NCBI GenBank assembly: GCA_964371555.1
Contig: CAYJMQ010000053.1
Location: 1 to 14,189, forward strand
From: CAYJMQ01 sp964371555
GTDB lineage: Bacteria > Bdellovibrionota > JACOXK01 > 2-02-FULL-40-11
Length of the DNA: 14,189 nt
Reading direction: 5' to 3'
How positions within the stretch are numbered: position 1 is the stretch's first letter; each line of letters opens with the position of its first letter. This document shows positions 7,501-13,706 of the stretch, one piece after another. The translations under genes were made by a program, and so were the position numbers. The notes beneath the pieces are model-generated. The model did no database searches. It saw only the letters and a list, made by a program, of their open reading frames with translations, and was not told the origin of the DNA.

Positions 7501-8818
7501 TCTCCCCCGCGGGCGTGTCTTGGTTTACAGATGGGCTTACAGATGGATTTGAGGCAAAATGCTCTTTAATGAGATGGATCGTTTTTTTCTTTTCATATTC
7601 GATGAAGTTCATTTTTTCCAAATAAGCATCGAGTTCTGTTTTGGACGATGGGATCTCTTTCATTCGAGGGGCATGGGAGAGAAGATCTTTATAGCGATCG
7701 GAGGTGAGAATAGTCGGGATCTCTCTTGAAATCAGATGCTGTGCCAGAAGACCATGGAAGAGCTTTTCCTGGTTCATTTTTTTCGATTCAAAAAGGGCGC
7801 CGAAATTTTGGCCAAAATTCTGATGATGGGAGGGAAAACGTCTGGAAATTTGACTTAAAAAGAGTTGGTTCTTTTCGCCTATATCGGGCCAAAAATCGGC
7901 AATATGAAAGAGCTGGGTGGCCAGAAATTGGATGGTCAAGAGCTTTAAAATATTGAGCCATCCCGTTTCATTCTGGCTTCGAAGGTAAGAGGAGAGTTCG
8001 ATATTCGTTTTGTAGGTATCTGTAAAGTGAAGATACGCATACGGCGTTCCCGGCGCATCTTTAAAATAGATCACAGAAAAGATCGATTGGGTTTCATCGG
8101 ACAGGGAAGGGTTTTCCATATAATCATGAAGCCGGGGAATAGAAGATACCGGAATACGGAGTGAAAATTCTCTTTCTAAAAGAAGAAACGCGTTTTGGGT
8201 GGGAAATACCAAAAATTCGAGAATGAGATATTGACTGAGTATTGAGATATAAGATTTCAGCATCAGGATAAAAAGTTCCGGCATGAGATCCCGAATGGAG
8301 AAATAGGCTTCCATGTCTTTCGCCAGCGATCGCATTTCGCTCCTTAATATGTGAAATTGCTCAGAGGGGGTATCGGCGGGGAAATTTTTTTTAAAATAAT
8401 CGATCAAATTACTGAAGGGATCTGCCGGAAAATTTTCAACGGGATCTTTGAACTGTGGCTCAAAAAGATCTTCGGTTTGTTTTGGACGCCAGGTGGGTTT
8501 TGGGATTTCATGACACCCGACACACGATCCCCCCTCCTCCACCCCCGCCGGGGGAGAAGGGATCGGCCTTTTCTCAAGAGCGCCCGAAAATATTTCGTCT
8601 GCCCGGTATAAAAGCGATCGAACGGTTGTTTCCAGGCTTTGTGCCTTTAAAAAAATCTCGTTTCGGAGTTTGGATTCCCCAGACTCTACATAAGAAGACT
8701 CATCCGCCTGAGCGCCAGACATAGCGGGTGGATAAGGAATTGACATCGTTACAAATGTAAAAATAGTCGTAAAAAGATAGATCCGGATGACTCCAAAAGA
8801 TTTTCGGGTTTGCGGCAT
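4559..8818 (-). CDS. Very large exported helical protein with a CxxCH motif and membrane hairpin
   Basis: I do not recognise a family. The ATG at 8818 (MPQTRKSFGVIRIY...) gives a good signal peptide ending near SGAQA. The in-frame GTG at 8854 is rejected because it overlaps the -24 box of the promoter. Residues 99-103 read CVGCH, a c-type haem attachment motif in a Gly/Pro-rich stretch typical of small cytochromes; it is the only one, and no clear distal Met ligand is seen. Residues about 120-1040 are long, charged and mostly helical, with a Pro-rich break (about 590-625). Near 1050-1090 there are two hydrophobic segments around a GG turn, near 1130-1150 a third, and then about 270 helical residues to the end. 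The region from the hairpin onward resembles in layout the equivalent part of the 1058-aa protein. There is no Shine-Dalgarno sequence; transcription is probably by sigma-54 with a leader of about 7 nt. Location is likely the periplasmic face of the inner membrane. Confidence 0.88.
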   Translation of the reverse strand: MPQTRKSFGVIRIYLFTTIFTFVTMSIPYPPAMSGAQADESSYVESGESKLRNEIFLKAQSLETTVRSLLYRADEIFSGALEKRPIPSPPAGVEEGGSCVGCHEIPKPTWRPKQTEDLFEPQFKDPVENFPADPFSNLIDYFKKNFPADTPSEQFHILRSEMRSLAKDMEAYFSIRDLMPELFILMLKSYISILSQYLILEFLVFPTQNAFLLLEREFSLRIPVSSIPRLHDYMENPSLSDETQSIFSVIYFKDAPGTPYAYLHFTDTYKTNIELSSYLRSQNETGWLNILKLLTIQFLATQLFHIADFWPDIGEKNQLFLSQISRRFPSHHQNFGQNFGALFESKKMNQEKLFHGLLAQHLISREIPTILTSDRYKDLLSHAPRMKEIPSSKTELDAYLEKMNFIEYEKKKTIHLIKEHFASNPSVSPSVNQDTPAGEIARWLRGLIVDMKKNFLHEHLILHFVSPREMSHFKAMELEEKYFQEYEQELPMARVQEWLSDFDFHAISKIGASFRFLEFSALTLPKIVKEIEEIDDEIQTLLLHQFHENLAWRDTKIKHLQKLFPNGYRNDSIPAAPFENEYPMGMLWNNWGMGEEKIWAKPPTHAYDPYGPDPESIPSVLPTEHLPQPKSIDNNEFIFKVLLSTLLSPLGSDLYLLQKIHTLAEADSKEKLVEAYEALMKEAEAFVSRPRKELHGVSYAWYRVRSFFGAQPKSNEQEQHEKDKVEASLSLLKELGKKLNGIDREIIFQAEDRLEFLKTKRAVLTNSGTDTASFRILDLPVKLPAPHLNAQISEEKPFIRHLEKLEKQDGVLLSEVETFLNRYRQQMTQFYIDSQSLPFPVERLHFFSKDNFSQFEEAYHDQLKTVFENKILDEALDGMLKENEKILHELRALELGVKSTFRDQIPPLGYEHPQYFIGYKKNRPHLERDLKRIIELRERRKSNYLDRGGDRLDEWIKSYIQEWMIRAVLIEQDLLIRKNIYKIIHADQIDDIKEFILDPFILKQALKEVESLYPEELWRIEAFEKMHSDLADRYSHTLLTTYFESSARSKAFWIGIALSIALAFVPGGQIPSYVIGMILLSDFGLELSHEFYESYITLPNMLENKRGFFHSATYGEGPGNPSDFQALEDGIWWKKRIAIGSTLIFFIPWARAEWHRTIDLIHRQTNLFTSFKIPYYAKLLGIENGERMNLSLIQKRMAEKFGVSLGDLVHANEKAMESSLLKKFGKKEGKKWLHIFRFFQDSDVQKYLWLETYHKCQDAIRLIGFEEGQWPTLGMAKAQAKARIEFYLSKEGHPTIAPEFYELSRKKVSGIQDALQYLEFQGEFLEQALYIVNPKLALDTLGFSLPQLPGRKELDRIYYLAKANGDTEKLGAARYLRDLYQTSKEDKRKISLQFETLYEEKKISAELKFFLELLKEIPD
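7525..7548 (-). repeat. 12-bp tandem duplication in coding sequence
   Basis: Two adjacent 12-bp units (plus-strand TTACAGATGGGC and TTACAGATGGAT) match at 10 of 12 positions. They encode the repeated PSV core of NPSVSPSVN in the 1419-aa protein, in a loop between predicted helices. The period is a multiple of three, so the frame is kept. Confidence 0.75.
8510..8524 (-). other. CxxCH haem c attachment motif (codons)
   Basis: These codons read Cys-Val-Gly-Cys-His on the minus strand, residues 99-103 of the 1419-aa exported protein. The motif lies after the signal peptide, so it would be in the compartment where c-type cytochrome maturation attaches haem. A single motif in so large a protein may also be chance or a metal site. 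Confidence 0.5.
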
Positions 8819-8835
8819 ATTGAGTAGACAGATTA

Positions 8836-8852
8836 TGCAAGGAGGGTGCCAC
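8836..8852 (-). promoter_or_regulatory. Putative sigma-54 (-24/-12) promoter
   Basis: Read on the minus strand, GTGGCACCCTCCTTGCA contains TGGCAC and TTGCA, with GG (8850-8849) and GC (8838-8837) exactly 10 nt apart. Within the YTGGCACG-N4-TTGCW consensus, only the first base and the last base of the -24 block differ. The predicted start of transcription is near 8825, about 7 nt before the ATG at 8818. Confidence 0.75.
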
Positions 8853-8867
8853 ACTGTTATTCATTAA

Positions 8868-8898
8868 AAAGAGGGGATAAAGAGGGGATAAAGAGGGG
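8868..8898. repeat. 11-bp tandem repeat, 2.8 units
   Basis: AAAGAGGGGAT is repeated twice exactly, followed by nine bases of a third unit. It lies about 16 bp upstream of the minus-strand sigma-54 motif. The 11-bp period is close to one DNA helical turn, so the G4 runs would face the same side of the helix. Confidence 0.92.
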
Positions 8899-8948
8899 CA
8901 TTGTCCACTGTTTTCCGTATTTTTGTTGTGGAATGTTTAATCTTTGTG

Positions 8949-8973
8949 CACTATTTGGGAACACTATTTGGGA
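8949..8973. repeat. 13-bp direct repeat, two units
   Basis: CACTATTTGGGAA is followed at once by CACTATTTGGGA (12 of 13 bases). It lies roughly midway between the divergent sigma-54 motifs. It is either a recent slippage duplication or a pair of protein-binding sites. Confidence 0.88.
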
Positions 8974-9065
8974 TAGCCGTTGTGAGGAAGGCAAATCCCC
9001 TATGTCTATTTAGCTGAAATAACTGATGAATTTTAATCTCTCTTTTTGGGTCATTTTTTTAACAT

Positions 9066-9082
9066 CTGGCACGTTATTTGCC
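9066..9082 (+). promoter_or_regulatory. Putative sigma-54 (-24/-12) promoter
   Basis: CTGGCACGTTATTTGCC matches YTGGCACG-N4-TTGCW at every position but the last, with GG (9068-9069) and GC (9080-9081) 10 nt apart. The predicted start is near 9093, only about 5 nt before the ATG at 9098. This argues that translation does not begin at the in-frame ATG codons at 9026 or 9083, which lie upstream of the predicted transcript. Confidence 0.75.
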
Positions 9083-9097
9083 ATGCCCCTTACCCCC

Positions 9098-11359
9098 ATG
9101 AGTCAATACAAAAAGAAATTTATCATATTTACGAGCATCATGGTTCTGGGATCTCTTTTTTATTCACCGAATCTCCTTTCACATCCGACACGGGAACAAT
9201 TTGCGCAAGCGGTTTTGAAATCTATTTTTGATTCTTATGGGGCATATATGAAAAATCCATCATTAAAAAAACTTGCTCCCTGGAATGAAGAGTTGCAACG
9301 TGCCACTAAACTTTTGGTAGTGCGTGGAAGTCAATATCGAAGCATCTCTCAGTCGATCGTAGAGGGGGTAAAAGGAAATTTTGATTCACCGAGAAAGGTT
9401 TTGGAATTTGTGTTACGCCCCCAATCCTCATATCCTAAAGAATGGCGGGGGATGATTGCCTATTTCATGGAGCGGGAAGCAGAAATGCTTCCTCTTGACA
9501 ACTGGAGACAGGCGCGAGGACTGATAGAGGAGGGGGTATCAGACCCCTCTCTAAACTATTTGAAGGCCTATTATTTGGGGCGGATGGAACCTAAGATAAC
9601 TGATTTATTAAACACTGCTTCAGCCCATCATCTGCCGGATTCTGTTCGCCAGCCATTGAGTGAAATCAAAACGATCTTACAGGATAAAACGTTTTCGTCT
9701 TCATATAAAATTATAAGAATTGAAGGGGTAATGAATGCCATCAAGAGGATTGAAAGGGAAGAAGATCCTCTCTTTAAAAAAATCAGGCAGATTCTCACAA
9801 ACTTCCAGAGATTGTATGAGGCAGAGCAGAGGGGTTTCGGTATTGCCGGTATTAATAGAGTGGGGGTGGCTGGCATTAAAGATGATTTTTGGCGGGCCCA
9901 GCTTCGTTATGGCTCCATGGAACGAAAAAAGTTGGCAATCATTATCCTGATTGAGGACGATGCCATCCGCCGCGGTCTTTTGGAGTTTGATGGATTAAAA
10001 ATAGTTTTAGAATGGCCTGATGCCGAGTTTCGAAGATATGTTGCCGATTTCATTATCCGAAAAGAGAGAATTTCAGACGATATTGCCCGGGTGATTGAAA
10101 CGCTCTGTCTGCAATCTACCAAATATATTCCAGGGGAAGCAAAATTTAACGAAACGATTTCTACAATGACATTAATATTATTAAATCCCCAGATGGAGAC
10201 CTTTGGCGCTATTTTGGGGCAATCGATAAGACCTAAAAAGAGCGGGGAAACCCATTTTATGGTGCAAAAAATAGCCGCCATTCGCGCGTTGGGAATGCTC
10301 GAGACTGAATCGGCATTGAATATCCTGACCAGAAGTAGTGTTTCTAACCCCAATTTTTACAATGACCTTGAGGCATTTCCTCTCCTGTTTCGGGCATATA
10401 TAGATGAGATCGTCTCTTTATCTCGCACATCTCATGAGAGACTTCCCCAGATTTCTCAATTTTTGAGAGAGATGTATTCAGGTTTAAGAGATCCGAAATT
10501 GAGAAGGGAGATCGCTTCAGGTTTGGGAAGGATATACAAAGATTCTAAAAATTCGGAATCGGCGGCAGAAATGTTATTTCAGATGTTGAATGCGGAGAAA
10601 GAAATCATTGTGAAAGCGGAGCTCATCTTCGCGCTTTCCGAGTTTTCTTTTACCAATCAGATTCTAAAACAGACGGTTTTGAAAAAGGTGCTTTCAGAAA
10701 TGGAGAGCTCGGCTGAACTGCGCCTGGCAGGGGCGATCTTTAGGTTGAGGCAAGATTATCAAACCGGTCTGGCTAAAGAGGCTATACTTGAAACTTTTTA
10801 CTCCCAGAATCCCAGATATCCTTTTTCCTATTTGTTGAGACCCGAGTCCGGGTCAGAGTCCTCTGTAACGACGCTTCTTTTGGAGTTTCAGAGATTAAGT
10901 TCAAGAGGGGAAGGGGGATTTGTGATAGCTGAGATTGATAGTGGGCTCCGGAACTTGCTTTCACAGATGAAGAATGAGATTTCAGCAGATAAAATCACAA
11001 TAGAAGTAGTCATCACATACGCCCATTATGGAGACTGGAGACCCGCATTGGGCCTTTTTGACGGGTTATCCCTCGAAAATAAAAGGAGGATTATTGAGGC
11101 GGCCTTCTCCAGTGAAAATATCGATCCAAAAACTTTTAGAATAATAGTAGGGAAATTGTTTTCTCTGTATGACAAGGATCTTAAAATAAATCTCTTTCAG
11201 CTATTGCGTGACAACGGAGTGGCTGTGAATCAAAAGCTTGAAATGTTACGTGGCGATCCAGACACTTTAAGGCTTTTAGATTCGCTTTATAAAGATTGCC
11301 AAAACCCATTTATGAGAAAGGCGATAGATGAACTCCTTTTTGCGATTCAACAGCAGTAA
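9098..11359 (+). CDS. Exported alpha-helical repeat (HEAT-like) protein, first of a paralogous pair
   Basis: The family is not recognised by name. I chose the ATG at 9098 because MSQYKKK followed by a hydrophobic core and cleavage near NLLSHP makes a standard signal peptide. The longer in-frame start at 9026 would add a second hydrophobic segment and lies upstream of the predicted transcript. The start has no Shine-Dalgarno sequence. The mature part (about 725 residues) is nearly all amphipathic helix. It includes HEAT-like helix pairs such as KIAAIRALGMLETESALNIL (near residue 390) and a stretch with KAELIFALSEFS (near 510), suggesting a solenoid that binds protein partners. It is collinear with the next gene's product: QLRYGSMERKK versus KMRYGNIEAKK, EFRRY in both, YIPGEAKF versus YFPGEGGF, and LLNP in both. 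No catalytic motif is visible. Its end overlaps the next gene by 32 nt, so the two are co-transcribed. Confidence 0.87.
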   Translation: MSQYKKKFIIFTSIMVLGSLFYSPNLLSHPTREQFAQAVLKSIFDSYGAYMKNPSLKKLAPWNEELQRATKLLVVRGSQYRSISQSIVEGVKGNFDSPRKVLEFVLRPQSSYPKEWRGMIAYFMEREAEMLPLDNWRQARGLIEEGVSDPSLNYLKAYYLGRMEPKITDLLNTASAHHLPDSVRQPLSEIKTILQDKTFSSSYKIIRIEGVMNAIKRIEREEDPLFKKIRQILTNFQRLYEAEQRGFGIAGINRVGVAGIKDDFWRAQLRYGSMERKKLAIIILIEDDAIRRGLLEFDGLKIVLEWPDAEFRRYVADFIIRKERISDDIARVIETLCLQSTKYIPGEAKFNETISTMTLILLNPQMETFGAILGQSIRPKKSGETHFMVQKIAAIRALGMLETESALNILTRSSVSNPNFYNDLEAFPLLFRAYIDEIVSLSRTSHERLPQISQFLREMYSGLRDPKLRREIASGLGRIYKDSKNSESAAEMLFQMLNAEKEIIVKAELIFALSEFSFTNQILKQTVLKKVLSEMESSAELRLAGAIFRLRQDYQTGLAKEAILETFYSQNPRYPFSYLLRPESGSESSVTTLLLEFQRLSSRGEGGFVIAEIDSGLRNLLSQMKNEISADKITIEVVITYAHYGDWRPALGLFDGLSLENKRRIIEAAFSSENIDPKTFRIIVGKLFSLYDKDLKINLFQLLRDNGVAVNQKLEMLRGDPDTLRLLDSLYKDCQNPFMRKAIDELLFAIQQQ

Positions 11360-13694
11360 ATTTCTATTCTTTTTTATTGTTTTCTTTGCCGCGTTTTTAT
11401 TGTCCTGTGGGTTGCCATATAGGGCATACGGAAACAATCCGAGACGGGATTTTGTCCGGGATGTGATCACTCGGATTGTTGAGCTATCGAGAGATCATCC
11501 CATCGCTCACTTGGGAAAATGGGAGGGTTGTCTGAATGAAGCGATTCGGGTTGTGCGTGAAGAGGGGAGGTACGCTGCTGTTCCTGATGATCTTGTTCAG
11601 ACGATCAGGGAGCTTTTAATAAGTCCTGGAAGCGCCAAGACCTATGTGACATTGGAAGAGGGGTTGGCCAAAAAACTTCCCCCCGACTGGGAGGATATTT
11701 TAAAACTGTATGTCACGGATCGTCGTTCCTCGGCCTCGGCTTCGGCCTCGGTCTCGGCTTCGGCCTCAGGGGCTTTGGAGGTGGCAAGACCCAAACTCTC
11801 TCCCAAGCTGGTTAAATCGCGTCATGAGATGCTCATGGCATATTACCGCGATGAAATTCCTAAAGAAGCGTATGGGCTTTTGATTTCTGAGATTCCTCCT
11901 GAACTCGTTTTTTTAAGATCACACTTTCAGAGAGTAGAGACTGTTTTTAGGGGAGAAGAAGAGATTGCGCTCAATTTTATCGGTTCAACTTTATCAAAAC
12001 TGGATGATGTAATTTTAAAGTTTCAGATGAGCGAGGAAAAATTCGGGGTTGATATTTTGGATTTCCCCCATTTTATGGAACAGCTGAAAGAACTCAGGCG
12101 TAAGATTTGGAATTATGGAAAAATTATGCAAGAGCCGGCATTGGCCCGGGGCTATCATCCAAATCCAAATCTTGATGGTTTTTCATTTGATATCTCCATG
12201 GCCAAGATGCGGTATGGCAATATTGAAGCGAAAAAAAGAGTCTTGTCGCTCTGGTTCGCTGATCTCCAGCATGGCTTCAAGGGGCATGGCTTCAAGGGGC
12301 ATGACTTCAAGGACGTTTTTCAGAGATCATCTGTGCTCAGTGAAATTTTAAGTCAGCCGGATAATGAATTTAGAAGATATGCGCTTGAGCTGTTTTACAA
12401 AAATTTTCCGGGGTTTCTCCGAATGCCTGAACTTCGGATGGCTCTGGACGGTTTATGGGGAGAGACCTGTCGCTATTTTCCAGGGGAAGGGGGTTTTCAA
12501 GAGGCGGTAGAGACGATGATTTTTCTCTTGTTGAATCCTCATCTTCAAGAGGGCATTTCCTCTCTTTTGGCAAGTAGAGGGGTGGTTTCCCTGGCTGAAA
12601 AACGGATTGCGCTTCGGGCGCTGGCAAGTCTGGAGCTAGAGAGCGCTTTTGGGATTCTTTCCCGGAGTTATTTTACCGATTTTAGAAATGATCTTCTGAA
12701 TGACCCCCTGCTTTTTGAGGCATTCATAGAAGCCCTGATCGTATCCGTCAGAAGATATCCCGATCATCAGAAAGCGGCGGCGATAAAGTTTTTAAAATCG
12801 ATCATCCAATCTGAAACGGATACAGCGATCCGAAAAAGGGCGATTCGTACTGTGGGTGAAATGTTCACTGAGGGGAGTTTTTTATATCAACTCTTACTTA
12901 ACGAAAAAGATCGTGAGATTCAGGCGGAACTGATCCTGGCATTATCTGAAGTTTCTTATGGGAATACAGAGAGGGCCCTTCGAGCCATGACTACTGAGAG
13001 GGTTTTGCAATTTCGGTCTCATGAGGATCCCAATATTTGTGTGGCCGCCGCTCTTTTTTTAAGAAGGCATGGAGATGATGAAGCAAAGGGGATAGGCAAT
13101 GAGATCCTTGGACATGTCATGACAGAGGCTGAATTAAGTTCGAAATTAACCGACCGATTTCGGCGCCTGATTCTTTCAATCATTCCTGAGAATGCAAAAA
13201 TTCCGTCCATGTTTAAAAAAGCGATAGCCTATTTTGTTCGTGTTGAACCTGATGATCTGTCAGTCGATGCATTGCTCATGTTGTGCCGCCTTGACGACCC
13301 CGCCGCCGCAAAGAATGCAGCTCTCATTCTCCTCAAAACGCGGGATCATAATATTTCACCATCGAATAAGAGGAGAATCATCCATGCCCTTCTTAAATGG
13401 TTTCCCGAAGATACCGAAATTTTGAAAGAAACCTTAACGAAGATTATCGATTTTTATCGTGATCCGCGATATGGGTTTGACATTTTAGATGAACTCAGCG
13501 CTCACGCATCTCCCCGGGCACTGGAGCGTTTGTCAAAACTCTCCGAAGACCCAGCTATCCCAGCTATCCTTAATGAGCTTTATTGGATTAGGTCTCAAAA
13601 TGTGGCGAATCCAAGACTTGTGCGTTTCGTGGATGAATTGGCTACAGAAATTCAAAATAGTTTATCGAATCAATTACCCCCTCCCCCATTTTAG
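11328..13694 (+). CDS. Exported HEAT-like helical repeat protein, second paralogue (possible lipoprotein)
   Basis: The family is not recognised by name. The start ATG lies inside the end of the previous gene, preceded by GAGAAAGG (11314-11321) 6 nt upstream. The signal sequence has a long Phe-rich core ending LLSCGLP; Cys at residue 27 could be lipidated, though Leu at -2 is unusual for a lipobox, and cleavage after AYG is the alternative. The mature protein aligns along most of its length with the preceding gene product, including the N-terminal block (PTREQF versus NPRRDF) and the central HEAT-like region (RIALRALASLELESAFGIL, about residues 425-445; QAELILALSEVSYGN further on). It differs by two low-complexity insertions: an Ala/Ser linker (residues 134-149) and a three-fold HGFKG repeat (residues 315-329). 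The C-termini diverge most, and this one ends in a proline run. The stop TAG overlaps the ribosome-binding site of the next gene, indicating one operon. Confidence 0.88.
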   Translation: MNSFLRFNSSKFLFFFIVFFAAFLLSCGLPYRAYGNNPRRDFVRDVITRIVELSRDHPIAHLGKWEGCLNEAIRVVREEGRYAAVPDDLVQTIRELLISPGSAKTYVTLEEGLAKKLPPDWEDILKLYVTDRRSSASASASVSASASGALEVARPKLSPKLVKSRHEMLMAYYRDEIPKEAYGLLISEIPPELVFLRSHFQRVETVFRGEEEIALNFIGSTLSKLDDVILKFQMSEEKFGVDILDFPHFMEQLKELRRKIWNYGKIMQEPALARGYHPNPNLDGFSFDISMAKMRYGNIEAKKRVLSLWFADLQHGFKGHGFKGHDFKDVFQRSSVLSEILSQPDNEFRRYALELFYKNFPGFLRMPELRMALDGLWGETCRYFPGEGGFQEAVETMIFLLLNPHLQEGISSLLASRGVVSLAEKRIALRALASLELESAFGILSRSYFTDFRNDLLNDPLLFEAFIEALIVSVRRYPDHQKAAAIKFLKSIIQSETDTAIRKRAIRTVGEMFTEGSFLYQLLLNEKDREIQAELILALSEVSYGNTERALRAMTTERVLQFRSHEDPNICVAAALFLRRHGDDEAKGIGNEILGHVMTEAELSSKLTDRFRRLILSIIPENAKIPSMFKKAIAYFVRVEPDDLSVDALLMLCRLDDPAAAKNAALILLKTRDHNISPSNKRRIIHALLKWFPEDTEILKETLTKIIDFYRDPRYGFDILDELSAHASPRALERLSKLSEDPAIPAILNELYWIRSQNVANPRLVRFVDELATEIQNSLSNQLPPPPF
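11735..11770 (+). repeat. 18-bp imperfect tandem repeat encoding an Ala/Ser linker
   Basis: Two 18-bp units begin CTCGGCTTCGGCCTC and differ only near the end; shorter TCGGCC/TCGGCT hexamers extend the pattern upstream to about 11730. They encode alternating Ser and Ala (residues 134-149), a flexible linker absent from the neighbouring paralogue. Confidence 0.82.
12270..12314 (+). repeat. 15-bp tandem repeat, three units, in coding sequence
   Basis: CATGGCTTCAAGGGG is present twice exactly and once with two differences. It encodes HGFKG-HGFKG-HDFKD. The repeat falls in a loop between predicted helices and is absent from the paralogue encoded just upstream, so it arose after the duplication. 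Confidence 0.93.
13551..13568 (+). repeat. 9-bp tandem duplication in coding sequence
   Basis: CCAGCTATC occurs twice in a row and encodes the repeated Pro-Ala-Ile in DPAIPAIL. It is in frame, near the C-terminus of the second helical-repeat protein. Confidence 0.8.
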
Positions 13695-13698
13695 GAGG
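13693..13698 (+). promoter_or_regulatory. Strong Shine-Dalgarno sequence for the last gene
   Basis: AGGAGG lies 8 nt before the ATG at 13707 and shares its first two bases with the TAG stop of the upstream gene. This is the best ribosome-binding site in the window and contrasts with the absent sites at 8818 and 9098. Confidence 0.85.
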
Positions 13699-13706
13699 TT
13701 CTTCTT

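Larger units (their letters stand above)
8819..9097. promoter_or_regulatory. Divergent control region between two sigma-54-type promoters
   Basis: This spacer holds oppositely facing sigma-54 motifs at 8836-8852 (-) and 9066-9082 (+), with 213 bp between them. No gene is recognised inside; the in-frame ATG at 9026 is discussed under the following gene. Two short direct-repeat sets (8868-8898 and 8949-8973) lie between the promoters, where an enhancer-binding activator serving both sides would be expected to bind. No convincing activator palindrome was found by eye. Confidence 0.55.

Noticed and set aside
8455..8724. A proline-rich plus-strand frame opposite the CxxCH region
   Set aside because: It is an antisense shadow of the 1419-aa gene, without a start signal or sensible composition.
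8852..8854. GTG as the start of the large minus-strand gene
   Set aside because: It overlaps the -24 element, lies upstream of the predicted transcript, has no Shine-Dalgarno sequence, and would add 12 residues before a normal signal peptide.
12621..12640. A TGGCA...GC arrangement with 10-nt spacing inside the second helical-repeat gene
   Set aside because: Only the GG and GC dinucleotides and part of the -24 block match, the TTGC block is absent, and it lies mid-gene with no start nearby.
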